A stretch of DNA of 64,000 bases from Kocuria marina (GTDB lineage: Bacteria > Actinomycetota > Actinomycetes > Actinomycetales > Micrococcaceae): contig NZ_JROM01000007.1 in the NCBI RefSeq assembly GCF_000786655.1, positions 114,687-178,686 on the forward strand. The letters run 5' to 3'. The notes beneath the pieces are model-generated. The model ran no database searches, was not told the DNA's origin, and saw only the letters and a program-made list of their open reading frames with translations. Shown here piece after piece: positions 22,841-31,806 of this stretch; positions within the stretch are counted from its first letter, which is position 1, and each line of letters opens with the position of its first letter. A program made the position numbers and the translations under genes.

Positions 22841-24618
22841 GAGAGTTCTCCTTCCGAGCGGCGGGACTGGACCTGCGCGGACGACCGGCCCGCGGCGTCG
22901 CCGACCGGGTCGGTGTGACCCGATCCGGCGTGCGCCCACGGGGCCTGACGCTGGACCACGGTCCCGTCCTCGATGGCGCGCAGGGAGAAGTCCTGGCCCA
23001 GTGCGGGGGTGCGGGTCGCGGTGTCCTGGTAGTGGGACAGGGGCTTGTGACGCGCGAGGGTCCCGCGGTCCACATAGGCGTCCTGGATGGCGGGAGCGGG
23101 GCTCGTGAAGGCCTCCGCGGTGCGCCGGGACCAGGGCAGCCCGGACAGCAGGTAGGCGATGACGATCAGGGCCACGGCCATCCCCCACCCGAACGTGTTC
23201 ACGAACCACTGGGGCATGTCGTTGTAGCCCTGGGACACGGTCTCGGTGAGCTGGTCGATCAGGATGTAGCCCAGGATCACCGGGGTCACACCGCCCACCA
23301 TGATCATCCACGTGCGCCCGAGCTTGAAGGATGAGACCGAGTTGATGTGGTCACGCAGCGTGGGCAGCGCCGAGAAGCCCGCGGTGAGCAACAGCACGGA
23401 CACCAGGGCCGCGGCCACGATGCCGAAGTTGTTGACGAACGCGTCCACGACGTCCAGCAGGTTCAACCCCGTGGTCGTGGGGAAGAACAGCAGGGAGATC
23501 GCGGCGAGCGGGATGACCACGAGGGCCACGGCCGCGGGGCGCGAGAGTCCGAGCTTGTCGCGGAAACCGGCCACGATGACCTCCACGATGGAGATCAGGG
23601 ACGTGAACCCGGCGAACGCCAGGGCACCGAAGAACAGCACACCGATCAGCGTGCCGAACGGGGCCTGGGAGATGATGGCCGGGAAGGCGATGAACGCGAG
23701 ACCGATCCCGGACGTCGCGACGTCGGCGACTCCCGTGCCGGAGGCCGAGGCCATGAAGCCGAGTGCTGCGAACACACCGATACCGGCGAGGATCTCGAAG
23801 GAGGAGTTCGCGAAACCGACCACGAGCGCGGAGCCGGAGAGGTCCGAGCGGGGCTTGAGGTAGGACGCGTAGGTGACCATGATGCCGAAGCCCACGGAGA
23901 GGGAGAAGAAGATCTGCCCGTAGGCCGCGACCCACACGGAGGAATCACCCAGTGCGGACCAGGACGGGGTGAACAGGGCGTCCAGACCCGCGGCGGCACC
24001 CGGCAGGGTCAGGGCCATGCCCACCATGATCAGGAACATGACCACGAGCAGCGGGATCAACACCACGTTGATCTTCCCGATCCCGTTCTGCACGCCCATC
24101 ATCAGCACGATCAGCAGCACGAGCCACGCGATGGCCGTGGCGATGAACACCGGCCAGATGAAGTCGAAGCCGATCGTGACCTCGTCCGAGACCCGCATGT
24201 AGTCGCTCATGAAGAAGGTCGCGGGATCGTCCCCCCACGCCTTGCTGAACGAGAACACGGTGTACTGCATGGCCCATCCGATGATCAGGGCGTAGTACAC
24301 GGCGATCACCACGCAGATGGCCAGCTGCCACCACCCGATGGTCTCGAGCTTGGGGTGCAACCGCCGGAAGGACAGCGGGGCGGACCCGCGGTAGCGGTGA
24401 CCCACCGCGTAGTCGAGCATGAGCAGCGGGATACCGGCGGTCAGCAGGGCCACCAGGTAGGGGATGATGAAGGCGCCGCCGCCGTTGTCGAACGCGACGT
24501 ACGGGAACCGCCAGATGTTGCCGAGCCCCACGGCGGAGCCGATGGCGGCGAAGATGAACATGGTGCGCCCGGAAAATGCTTCCTTCGCGGCGCGACCACG
24601 TGTCGTGTCTGTGGACAT
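22837..24618 (-). CDS. metP: Sodium-dependent methionine/alanine importer MetP (SNF family)
   Basis: 593 residues from an ATG at 24618 (MSTDTTRGRAAKEAFSGRTM). The neurotransmitter:sodium symporter signature is intact: FIFAAIGSAVGLGNIWRFPY in TM1, carrying the Na+/substrate-binding unwound segment, then NGGGAFIIPYLVALLTAGIP. About twelve membrane segments are seen. The C-terminal 80 residues are soluble. The immediate downstream small subunit (4-bp overlap) identifies the MetP type rather than other SNF transporters. No methionine riboswitch was recognised in its 5' region. Confidence 0.92.
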   Translation of the reverse strand: MSTDTTRGRAAKEAFSGRTMFIFAAIGSAVGLGNIWRFPYVAFDNGGGAFIIPYLVALLTAGIPLLMLDYAVGHRYRGSAPLSFRRLHPKLETIGWWQLAICVVIAVYYALIIGWAMQYTVFSFSKAWGDDPATFFMSDYMRVSDEVTIGFDFIWPVFIATAIAWLVLLIVLMMGVQNGIGKINVVLIPLLVVMFLIMVGMALTLPGAAAGLDALFTPSWSALGDSSVWVAAYGQIFFSLSVGFGIMVTYASYLKPRSDLSGSALVVGFANSSFEILAGIGVFAALGFMASASGTGVADVATSGIGLAFIAFPAIISQAPFGTLIGVLFFGALAFAGFTSLISIVEVIVAGFRDKLGLSRPAAVALVVIPLAAISLLFFPTTTGLNLLDVVDAFVNNFGIVAAALVSVLLLTAGFSALPTLRDHINSVSSFKLGRTWMIMVGGVTPVILGYILIDQLTETVSQGYNDMPQWFVNTFGWGMAVALIVIAYLLSGLPWSRRTAEAFTSPAPAIQDAYVDRGTLARHKPLSHYQDTATRTPALGQDFSLRAIEDGTVVQRQAPWAHAGSGHTDPVGDAAGRSSAQVQSRRSEGELS

Positions 24619-24713
24619 GGATGAACCTCACGCGGGACGAATCCCATCGGCGCGCACGCGGAAGCCCTCGTGGCGCGCAAGTGGATTACGGATGCGCCAA
24701 GCTTACTGAGAAC

Positions 24714-25763
24714 TCAGCCCCTGCGATGCACCACGCCGTGCGCGAATTCGATCAGTGCCGCTTTGGCCACGGAATCGTCGAGCGGTTCGAGGGCCGCGAT
24801 GGCCTCGTCCGCCCAGTCGTTGGCGATCTGCCACGCCTCCGCAGCCGCGGGGTGCTCGGACACGGCCTCGACGGCGCGGGCCAGGGCGGCGTCGTCGGAC
24901 AGGTCCCCGTCCACGAGCTCGAGCGGCTCGCGCGCGAAGGCCGCGGCGGCCGGGTCGGAGCCGGCGGCGTCGCGGCGCAACAGCAGGACCGGGAGGGTGT
25001 CCACGCCCTCGCGCAGATCCGTACCGCGTGTCTTGCCGGAGACGTCCGGGTGGCCGGTGAGGTCGATGATGTCGTCCGCGAGCTGGAACGCGAGTCCTAC
25101 CTTCTCGCCGTAGACGACCATGAGATCCACCACGGAGCGGGGCGCCCCGCCCAGCAGCGCACCGTACTGACCGCTCGCGGCGATCAACGAACCGGTCTTG
25201 CCGGAGAGCACCTTGATGTAGTGGGCCACGGGGTCCTCGTCCGGGGCGGGACCGGTGGTCTCCTGCAGCTGCCCGATCACCAGGCGCTCGAACGTGGTGG
25301 CCTGGATCATGAGGGGTTCCTGGCCCAGGGCGGAGACCATGGCGGAGGCCCGCGCGAAGATCATGTCCCCGGTGAGGATGGCCACGGTGTTGCCCCACAC
25401 CGTGTGCGCGGTCTGCACGCCCCGGCGCATGGGAGCGGAGTCCATGACGTCGTCGTGGTAGAGGGAGGCCAGGTGGGTCAGTTCCACGACCACGGCAGCC
25501 TCGATGACCTCGTCCGTGACCTCACCGGCCACTTCCGCGGCGAGCAGCGTGAGCAGGGGCCGCACCCGTTTGCCGCCGGCGTCGAGCAGATGCCGGGCCG
25601 TGACGTCCGCGATCCGGTCCGCGGAGTGCACCGACTCTGCCAGCCGCTGCTCAATCCGATCGAGGCTGCGCAGCATGAGCGGGCCCAGGTGGGAGTCCTG
25701 GGCGATGAGCTCGAACCCTTCGGGCAAGCGCAGGGAGTCATTCGGGCGGCTGGGGTCAGTCAC
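24714..25763 (-). CDS. Long-chain polyprenyl diphosphate synthase (menaquinone side chain)
   Basis: 349 residues from a GTG at 25763 (VTDPSRPNDSLRLPEG), preceded by GAGTGGTGG; a TTG at 25784 would add 7. Both aspartate-rich motifs are present: LYHDDVMDSAPMRRG (first DDxxD) and LADDIIDLTGHPD (second), with GGKRVRPLL before the first. Small residues before the first motif fit a long-chain (hepta- to octaprenyl) product. The enzyme condenses isopentenyl diphosphate onto an allylic primer to make the quinone tail. It follows the reductase gene at 25786 with about 22 bp between stop and start, as expected for a menaquinone pair. Confidence 0.92.
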   Translation of the reverse strand: MTDPSRPNDSLRLPEGFELIAQDSHLGPLMLRSLDRIEQRLAESVHSADRIADVTARHLLDAGGKRVRPLLTLLAAEVAGEVTDEVIEAAVVVELTHLASLYHDDVMDSAPMRRGVQTAHTVWGNTVAILTGDMIFARASAMVSALGQEPLMIQATTFERLVIGQLQETTGPAPDEDPVAHYIKVLSGKTGSLIAASGQYGALLGGAPRSVVDLMVVYGEKVGLAFQLADDIIDLTGHPDVSGKTRGTDLREGVDTLPVLLLRRDAAGSDPAAAAFAREPLELVDGDLSDDAALARAVEAVSEHPAAAEAWQIANDWADEAIAALEPLDDSVAKAALIEFAHGVVHRRG

Positions 25764-25785
25764 GATCCACCACTCTATCGACAAT

Positions 25786-27057
25786 TCAGCTCGCGGGGGT
25801 CAGTGCGTCCAGCACCGCGATCGCGCGATCGGTCACAGTCCGGGCGGGCCGGTCCGACAGCTCCGTCATGACCCGCACCGCGAAGCGCATCATGGCCGGG
25901 ACGCTCATCCCCGCCCGCAGGGCCGCGGTGAGGATCGCCGGGTGGCCGATGAGCTCGGCGAGCGCCCGGCCCTGCGTGAAGTGGGCCCCCCATTCGGCGC
26001 GCACGAGCTGCGGGTAGCGGGCCAGCGCGTTCTCCCGTTGCTGGGGCCCGTTGGCACCCGCGGCGTCCACGATGCATGACGCCGCGAACAGTGCGGACTC
26101 CATGGCGTTGGAGATCCCCTCCCCGTTGAACGGGGACACCAGCCCCGCGGAGTCCCCGAGCAGCATGAGCCCGGGAACGTAGTGCGGGGTGCGGTTGCCG
26201 GCCATGGGCAGCGCGGCCGAACCCACCCGGCCCACCTGGTGCTCCGGGTCGAAGGTCCACTCGGCGGGCATGGACGCGGCCCAGTCGCGCAGCACCGCGC
26301 GGTAGTCGAGCTTGCCGAACGCGGGTGAGGTGTCCAGGATGCCCAGGCCCACGTTCGCGGTGCCGTCCCCCACGCCGAAGACCCAGCCGTAGCCGGGCAG
26401 CAGGGAGCGCTCGGGGTCCGTGCCGTCCGCGAGTTCGAGCCACCCCTCCATCCAATCGAGCTCCGAACGCGGGGAACGGTAGTACGTGCGCACGGCCACG
26501 CCCATGGGCCGATCCGTGCGCCGGTGCAGGCCCGCGGCCACGGCGGTGCGGGTCGAGTTGCCGTCCGCGGCGAGCACGAGGTCCGCGCGGTGCTCCTCCG
26601 TCTCGGAGGTGCGTCGACCGGTCGCCGGGTCCATCACGGCGGCCTGCACGCCCACGATCCGCCCGGTGTCGTCGCGCAGCACGTCCCGCACCGTGCGGTG
26701 TTCGATCACGTGCGCACCGGCGCGCCGGGCGTGCCGCACGAGGTCCTCGTCGAAACCCGCGCGCGTGCGCACGAGTCCGTAGGACGGGAAATCGGTCAGT
26801 TCGGGCCACGCGACCTCCACGGTGCGCCCGGACGCCACGAGTCGCAGTCCCTTGTTGGCCTTGTAGCCCTCCGCGGCGCCGTGCGGCAGGCCCATGAGCT
26901 GCATCTGACGCACGGCCCGCGGCGTGAGCCCGTCCCCGCACACCTTCTCCCGCGGGTAGCCGCTCTTCTCGAGCACGGTCACCGCGATCCCCTGGCTCGC
27001 CAACCAGTACGCCGCCGTGGCACCGGCGGGGCCTCCCCCGCTGATCAAGACCTTCAC
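25786..27057 (-). CDS. menJ: Geranylgeranyl reductase-family FAD protein (menaquinone reductase MenJ-like)
   Basis: 423 residues from a GTG at 27057 (VKVLISGGGPAGATAAYWLA). The Rossmann FAD motif GGGPAGATAA opens the protein; EKSGYPREKVCGDGLTPRAV is the family signature; DLVLAADGNSTRTAVA and LMLLGDSAGLVSPFNGEGIS complete the FAD fold. In mycobacteria MenJ saturates one isoprene unit of menaquinone; pairing here with a polyprenyl synthase supports the same role, though chlorophyll- or lipid-type reductases look alike. It is divergent from the isochorismate synthase gene. Confidence 0.88.
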   Translation of the reverse strand: MKVLISGGGPAGATAAYWLASQGIAVTVLEKSGYPREKVCGDGLTPRAVRQMQLMGLPHGAAEGYKANKGLRLVASGRTVEVAWPELTDFPSYGLVRTRAGFDEDLVRHARRAGAHVIEHRTVRDVLRDDTGRIVGVQAAVMDPATGRRTSETEEHRADLVLAADGNSTRTAVAAGLHRRTDRPMGVAVRTYYRSPRSELDWMEGWLELADGTDPERSLLPGYGWVFGVGDGTANVGLGILDTSPAFGKLDYRAVLRDWAASMPAEWTFDPEHQVGRVGSAALPMAGNRTPHYVPGLMLLGDSAGLVSPFNGEGISNAMESALFAASCIVDAAGANGPQQRENALARYPQLVRAEWGAHFTQGRALAELIGHPAILTAALRAGMSVPAMMRFAVRVMTELSDRPARTVTDRAIAVLDALTPAS

Positions 27058-27372
27058 TGCGCCGCGGCCCTCCGCTTCCTGTGCTCACGCTGCGCCCACC
27101 GGCTGGGCGCGCATCCCGCCCATTGTGTCATCGCCCGCCGACGCCGCTGTCCCCGCCCTCCGCGCTGCGCCCACCACGCGCGGTGCCCGCCCTTGCCGTC
27201 CCACGCGCTGCGCCCACCCGTGCGGTCCCACCAGTGGTGTCCGTTGTGACTGTCCCACCCGAGGTGCTCGCGGTGACCATCCTGCCCGCGGGCGCGGCAG
27301 GAAGCCGGGCCGGTCCCGGTCCCACCCGTCCGACACCGCCGCGCCCACGCGCGCGTCCTATGCTTGAGGGCG
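27058..27372. other. Divergent intergenic region with repeated CGCTGCGCCCACC
   Basis: No gene is seen. The 12-13 bp string GCTGCGCCCACC occurs three times (near 27090, 27160 and 27208) between the divergent menJ and isochorismate synthase starts. It could be a repeated operator or chance low complexity. Confidence 0.35.
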
Positions 27373-28797
27373 ATGACACCCGAGTTCCCCGCGCCCCGCC
27401 TGAGTGCGCTCACACTTCCCCTGTCCGAGGTTCCCGCGGCCGCGGAGTTCGCCCTCGACCCGGACGTCCGGCGGTTGCTGGGCAGCGCGGACCCGGCCAC
27501 GTGGATCATGCGCGGCAAGGGACTCGTGGGCCTCGGTCGCGTGGCGGCCTACCGCGTGCGGGGCGGAACCCGGTTCACGTCCGCGCGCGTGTGGTGGGAC
27601 GAGCTGCGCCAGGACGCGACCGTGCGTGATGCCGTGCGGCGCCCCGGCACCGGTTTGCTGGCCTTCGGGGCGTTCGCGTTCGCGCCGTCCTCCACGGTGG
27701 ACTCCGGGCTCATGGTCCCCGAGCTCGTGGCCGGCACCGACGCCCACGGCGCGTGGCTCACCCTGATCTCCACCGCACCGTCCGAACCCACGGTCGACGA
27801 CGTCGACGCCGCGTGGCGGCGTCTCGCGCGAACCGCACCCGCGGTGGCGGGGCCCGAGGAACCGGGCGCAGCGGCGTCGTCGTACCCCACGGCCGTGCCC
27901 GGGACCCTGGACGAACAGCGCTGGATGGAGGCCGTCGCGGACGGCGTGGGGATGATCCGCGCCGGGGAGCTCGACAAGCTCGTGCTCGCGCGGGACGTGG
28001 TCGTGGACACCGGGCGGCCCATCGAACTCGGTGCGGTGCTGGGGCGGTTGAGCGAACGCTTCGCCACGTGCTGGACGTACTGCGTGCGCCTGGGCCCGGA
28101 GCAGGAAGGTCCCGAGCAGGAGGGCCCGGACGACGGGGAGGGTGCGGGCCGGTTGCTCGGCGCGACCCCCGAGATGCTCATCCGGGTGCACCGCGGCACC
28201 GCCACGGCCCGTGTGCTCGCCGGGACCCTGGACCGCCAGGACCTGCCGGACGGCGCCAACCCCGAGGACTTCGCGGGTACCGAGCTGGGCGGGTCCGAGA
28301 AGCAACAGCGCGAACACCGCTTCGCCGTGGACTCCCTGATCACGGGGCTGTCCCCGTACGCGGACGAGGTCTCCGGCGGCGAGCACCCCTTCATCCTGGC
28401 GCTGCCGAACGTGTGGCACCTCGCGTCGGACGTCACCGCGCAATTGCGTGCGGGCGTGGACGGGACCCTGCCCTCGGCGCTCGAACTCGCGGAGGCCGTC
28501 CACCCGACCGCCGCGGTGTGCGGGACGCCCACCGAGACCGCCGGGGCCGTGATCGAGGACCTCGAACGCATGGACCGCGGGCTCTACGCCGGTCCCGTGG
28601 GCTGGCTCGACGGCGCGGGTAACGGCGAGTGGGGCATCGCCCTGCGCGGCGCCGTGCAGCTGGACGCGCACCGGGCGCGCGTGAGCGCCGGCTGCGGGAT
28701 CGTGGCCGAATCCGATCCGCGCGCCGAGCTCGCCGAGACGTGGGCGAAACTGCGCCCCATGCTCGAGTCCCTGCCCGCACGGTGGGACCGGGAGTAG
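27373..28797 (+). CDS. menF: Isochorismate synthase
   Basis: 474 residues from an ATG at 27373 (MTPEFPAPRLSALTLPL), with GAGGG close upstream; a TTG at 27364 is possible. The chorismate-binding domain is complete: GELDKLVLARDVVV, RLLGATPEMLIRV, FAGTELGGSEKQQREHRFAV, LPNVWHLASDVTAQL, HPTAAVCGTPTETAGAVIED and GPVGWLDGAGNGEWGIALRG. It converts chorismate to isochorismate, the first committed step to menaquinone (or to siderophores). Nearby menaquinone genes and the absence of any NRPS favour MenF. A short Glu/Gly-rich insertion lies near residue 240. Confidence 0.9.
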   Translation: MTPEFPAPRLSALTLPLSEVPAAAEFALDPDVRRLLGSADPATWIMRGKGLVGLGRVAAYRVRGGTRFTSARVWWDELRQDATVRDAVRRPGTGLLAFGAFAFAPSSTVDSGLMVPELVAGTDAHGAWLTLISTAPSEPTVDDVDAAWRRLARTAPAVAGPEEPGAAASSYPTAVPGTLDEQRWMEAVADGVGMIRAGELDKLVLARDVVVDTGRPIELGAVLGRLSERFATCWTYCVRLGPEQEGPEQEGPDDGEGAGRLLGATPEMLIRVHRGTATARVLAGTLDRQDLPDGANPEDFAGTELGGSEKQQREHRFAVDSLITGLSPYADEVSGGEHPFILALPNVWHLASDVTAQLRAGVDGTLPSALELAEAVHPTAAVCGTPTETAGAVIEDLERMDRGLYAGPVGWLDGAGNGEWGIALRGAVQLDAHRARVSAGCGIVAESDPRAELAETWAKLRPMLESLPARWDRE

Positions 28798-28881
28798 AGG
28801 GATTCCGGGCCGATCCGGGCACCCCGTAGTAAAATCGCCACGAGTTTCACCCGGAACCCCACATCTCCCCGAGGAGCACAC

Positions 28882-29646
28882 ATGTCAACCCTGCGCCGAC
28901 TCGTTCCCGCGCTCGCCGTCCTCTCCGCCGCAGGCTTGGCACTGACCGGTTGTGAATCGACCTCCGGCGGGTCCCAGGCCGGTGGCTCCGACACGTTCAC
29001 CGTCTGCACCAACTCCCCCTACCCGCCGTTCGAGTTCGAGAAGGACGGCAAGATCGTGGGCTTCGACATGTCCCTGGGGGACGAGATCGCCAAGGACCTG
29101 GGCCGGGAGAAGAACGTGGTGCAGGCCAACTTCGAGACCCTCGAGTCCGGTGCGGCGCTGGACACCGACCAGTGCGACGCCGCCATTTCCGGGATCACCA
29201 TCACGGACGCCCGCAAGCAGTCCGTGGACTTCTCCAAGCCGTACTTCAACGATCAGATCGCCCTGCTGACCACCAAGGATTCCGGGATCCGCGGCTTCGA
29301 CTCCGTGGGGGACAAGACCGTGGGCGTACAGCAGGCCACCTCCGGTGAGCAGTTCGCCAAGGACAAGCACCTGAAGACCCAGCAGTTCGAGGACGTGGAG
29401 CTCATGTTCCAGTCCCTCGAGTCCGGTGGCGTGCAGGCCGTGTCCGGGAACATCTCCACGCTGTCCAAGCGCGCGAAGGACAACCCGGACCTCGAGGTCG
29501 TGCAGACCGTGGACACCAACGAGAACCTGGGCGTGGCCGTGAAGAAGGGCAACACCGAGATCCTCGACTCCGTGAACAAGACCCTGGACCGCATCACGAG
29601 AGACGGCACCATGGACAAGATGAAGAAGGAGTGGATGGGCCTGTAG
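28882..29646 (+). CDS. Amino-acid ABC transporter, substrate-binding lipoprotein
   Basis: 254 residues from an ATG at 28882 (MSTLRRLVPALAVLSAAGLA), preceded by GAGGAG. A lipoprotein signal ends in the lipobox ALTGC. The mature part is a family 3 solute-binding protein: FTVCTNSPYPPFEFEKDGKI, VGFDMSLGDEIAKDLG, CDAAISGITITDARKQSVDF and KTVGVQQATSGEQFAKD. It captures a polar amino acid outside the membrane; the exact ligand cannot be told. First gene of a three-gene importer operon, separated from the permease by a strong hairpin. Confidence 0.93.
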   Translation: MSTLRRLVPALAVLSAAGLALTGCESTSGGSQAGGSDTFTVCTNSPYPPFEFEKDGKIVGFDMSLGDEIAKDLGREKNVVQANFETLESGAALDTDQCDAAISGITITDARKQSVDFSKPYFNDQIALLTTKDSGIRGFDSVGDKTVGVQQATSGEQFAKDKHLKTQQFEDVELMFQSLESGGVQAVSGNISTLSKRAKDNPDLEVVQTVDTNENLGVAVKKGNTEILDSVNKTLDRITRDGTMDKMKKEWMGL

Positions 29647-29673
29647 GCTCCACTCCCCGAGAACAGGACATCC

Positions 29674-29702
29674 GTGCCGGGCGGTGTGACACCGCCCGGC
29701 AC
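29674..29702 (+). terminator. Intra-operon hairpin between binding protein and permease genes
   Basis: GTGCCGGGCGGTG, loop TGA, CACCGCCCGGCAC: a perfect 13-bp stem with no T-run. Such structures often stabilise upstream mRNA or attenuate read-through so that more binding protein than permease is made. Confidence 0.8.
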
Positions 29703-29737
29703 GCACATGTGGGCAACCCACGGACAGGGAGACATCC

Positions 29738-30532
29738 ATGGCCATGACCACCCGGCAGCGCGCCAAGCTGTCGCGGGGCATCCAGTACGCCGTACTCGTC
29801 GTCGTACTGATCGCACTCGTGTTCCTCGCGGACTGGAACGTGCTCTACCAGCGCGTGTTCAACCCCGAGGTCGCACTGAACCAGTTCCCCGGGATCATCA
29901 CCGTGGCGCTGAAGAACACCCTGATCTACACGGTCCTGGGCTTCGTGGTGGGCCTGACCCTGGGTGTGGTCCTCGCGCTCATGAAGCTCTCCTCCGTGGC
30001 GCCCTACCGGTGGATCGCGACCCTCTACATCGAGTTCTTCCGCGGTGTGCCCGCGCTGCTCGTGTTCCTGGCCCTGGGCTACGGCATCCCCCTGGCCTTC
30101 GGCTTCCGCTTCAACCATTACGTGACCGTGATGATCGCGCTCGGCGTGGTCGCCGCCGCGTACATCGCAGAGTCCCTCCGCGCAGGTCTGCAGGCGGTGC
30201 CCCCGGGGCAGTACGAGGCCGCCCGCTCCCTGGGCATGTCCCACACCCGCGCCATGGTCACGATCGTGATCCCCCAGGCCCTGCGCATCGTCCTGCCGCC
30301 GCTGACCAACGAGGTCATCCTGCTGACCAAGGACTCCTCCCTGGTCTACCTGCTGGGCATGGGCGTGCAGCAGTACGAACTCACCAAGTTCGGCCGCGAA
30401 GGCATCTCCGACGCCGGCGCCGGGCTGACCCCGCTCGTCGTGGCCGGCATCTGCTACCTGATCATCACCGTGCCGCTGGGGCTTCTGTCCCGCCACTTCG
30501 AAACCAAGACCGACCGGGTCAAGAAGTCCTAG
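29738..30532 (+). CDS. Amino-acid ABC transporter permease
   Basis: 264 residues from an ATG at 29738 (MAMTTRQRAKLSRGIQYAVL), with ACAGGGAGA upstream. HisM-type permease: ITVALKNTLIYTVLGFVVGL, YIEFFRGVPALLVFLALG, and the EAA loop (GQYEAARSLGMSHTRAMVTI). Six or so membrane helices. It pairs with the ATPase that starts 9 bp after its stop. Confidence 0.94.
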   Translation: MAMTTRQRAKLSRGIQYAVLVVVLIALVFLADWNVLYQRVFNPEVALNQFPGIITVALKNTLIYTVLGFVVGLTLGVVLALMKLSSVAPYRWIATLYIEFFRGVPALLVFLALGYGIPLAFGFRFNHYVTVMIALGVVAAAYIAESLRAGLQAVPPGQYEAARSLGMSHTRAMVTIVIPQALRIVLPPLTNEVILLTKDSSLVYLLGMGVQQYELTKFGREGISDAGAGLTPLVVAGICYLIITVPLGLLSRHFETKTDRVKKS

Positions 30533-30541
30533 GAGCTCCCA

Positions 30542-31486
30542 GTGTCCACTTCCGCAGCCTCCCCCGATCCCGCATCCTCCCACCCCTCGGCGAGCCCCGG
30601 GGCGGATCCCGCGCGGGGTTCCCAGCGCGACGCCGCTTCCGGTCCGGGCCGTTCCGCTGCCCCGTCCCCCGGGGCCTCTCGCGTATCCTCCGACGACGCC
30701 GCTGCCGCATCCGACCGGGGCCGCTCCGGTTCCGCCGCGGTGCACGTGCGCGACCTGCACAAGTCCTACGGGGACCTCGAGGTGCTGCGCGGGATCGACC
30801 TGGACGTGGCCAAGGGCGAAGTGGTGTGTCTGATCGGGCCCTCCGGTTCCGGTAAGTCCACCCTATTGCGCTGCCTCAACCTCCTGGAGTCCCCGCAGTC
30901 CGGGACCATTTCCGTGGGCGGGTTCACCGTCACGGACCCGGATCTGGACGTGGACGCCATGCGCCGCCGCGTGGGCATGGTGTTCCAGCAGTTCAACCTG
31001 TTCCCCCACCTGAGCGTGCTCGAGAACTGCACGGTGTCCCAGGTCAAGGTGCTCAAGCGCTCCAAGGACGAGGCCAAGCGCATCGCCCTGGCGAATCTGG
31101 AACGCGTGGGCCTGGAGGCCAAGGCCGGCCAGCGGCCCACCCAGCTCTCCGGTGGTCAGCAGCAGCGCGTGGCGATCGCCCGGGCGCTGTCCATGGATCC
31201 CGATCTGATGTTGTTCGACGAACCCACCTCCGCTCTCGACCCTGAGACCGTGGGTGACGTCCTCGCGATCATGCGCCAGCTCGCGGACGACGGGATGACC
31301 ATGCTCGTGGTGACCCACGAGATGTCCTTCGCACGCGACGTCGCCGACCGCGTGGTGTTCATGGACGGCGGCGTGGTCGTGGAACAGGGCCCCGCCCGCG
31401 AGGTCATCGGCTCACCCCAGCACGAGCGCACCCGCACGTTCCTCTCCCGGGTCCTCAACCCCACCACGGTGGACACCCCGGAGTAA
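30542..31486 (+). CDS. Amino-acid ABC transporter ATP-binding protein with disordered N-terminal extension
   Basis: 314 residues from a GTG at 30542, supported by AGGAG six bases upstream. The first 65 or so residues are Ser/Ala/Pro/Gly-rich with no fold ([20 protein letters not shown]). The ATPase begins at [20 protein letters not shown]. Walker [11 protein letters not shown]-loop [11 protein letters not shown], signature [15 protein letters not shown], Walker [14 protein letters not shown] and the H-loop VVTHEM are intact. It is the GlnQ/HisP type and powers the permease encoded upstream. Close relatives usually lack the extension. Confidence 0.94.
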   Translation: MSTSAASPDPASSHPSASPGADPARGSQRDAASGPGRSAAPSPGASRVSSDDAAAASDRGRSGSAAVHVRDLHKSYGDLEVLRGIDLDVAKGEVVCLIGPSGSGKSTLLRCLNLLESPQSGTISVGGFTVTDPDLDVDAMRRRVGMVFQQFNLFPHLSVLENCTVSQVKVLKRSKDEAKRIALANLERVGLEAKAGQRPTQLSGGQQQRVAIARALSMDPDLMLFDEPTSALDPETVGDVLAIMRQLADDGMTMLVVTHEMSFARDVADRVVFMDGGVVVEQGPAREVIGSPQHERTRTFLSRVLNPTTVDTPE

Positions 31487-31500
31487 TCCGCCCGCCGACT

Positions 31501-31533
31501 CCCGTGAGACGGGGCCCCGCCCCCGTTCACGGG
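31501..31533 (+). terminator. Terminator of the ABC operon
   Basis: CCCGTGA-G-ACGGGG and CCCCGT-TCACGGG pair (13 bp with one bulged G) 14 bp after the ATPase stop. No clear T-run. Confidence 0.65.
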
Positions 31534-31540
31534 CAACTCC

Positions 31541-31688
31541 CGGGCACATGAAAGCCATCCGCGAACTTCCGGGCACGTCAAAGCCACTTGCAAATTCCTG
31601 GGCACGCCTGAACCTCTTTCGTCTCCCGGTCATGGCCTGGACGTGACTGGGATGTCGGCCGTGGCCTCAACGTGCCTGGAATGTCGGA
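31541..31688. repeat. Cluster of five degenerate 29-bp repeats, three direct and two inverted
   Basis: Direct copies start at 31541 (CGGGCACATGAAAGCC), 31570 (CGGGCACGTCAAAGCCAC) and 31599 (TGGGCACGCCTGAACC), exactly 29 bp apart. Two more copies at 31631 (CATGGCCTGGACGTGACTGG) and 31660 (CGTGGCCTCAACGTGCCTGG), also 29 bp apart, are in reverse orientation: the reverse complement TTCCAGGCACGTTGAGGCCA matches TTCCGGGCACGTCAAAGCCA. No gene lies within. Arrays of repeated binding sites at both ends are typical of IS21-type elements, so this may be two abutting ends left after loss of the transposase genes. Confidence 0.65.
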
Positions 31689-31721
31689 GGGCGGTCGGAA
31701 GTTGACTCGGGTGCGCACACG

Positions 31722-31762
31722 ACGACGGCGCCGCTGTTCGGGAAGAACAGCGGCGCCGTCGT
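31722..31762. terminator. Strong hairpin downstream of the MFS gene
   Basis: An 18-bp perfect stem (ACGACGGCGCCGCTGTTC and complement) around GGGAA, 45 bp past the stop of the minus-strand transporter. It could stop transcription from either side. Confidence 0.85.
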
Positions 31763-31806
31763 GGTGGAGCAGGGATGCCGAGCGGGTGCCCGGCCGGATC
31801 GGTGGA

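Noticed and set aside
24619..24713. Methionine riboswitch before metP
   Set aside because: The 95-bp leader shows no recognisable SAM-binding fold and is too short for the usual forms.
27373..28797. Siderophore-type isochorismate synthase (EntC)
   Set aside because: No siderophore synthetase genes are nearby and menJ, the polyprenyl synthase, menD and menC are in the same window.
31541..31688. CRISPR array
   Set aside because: Repeats are contiguous without unique spacers, diverged, and present in both orientations; no cas genes are in the window.
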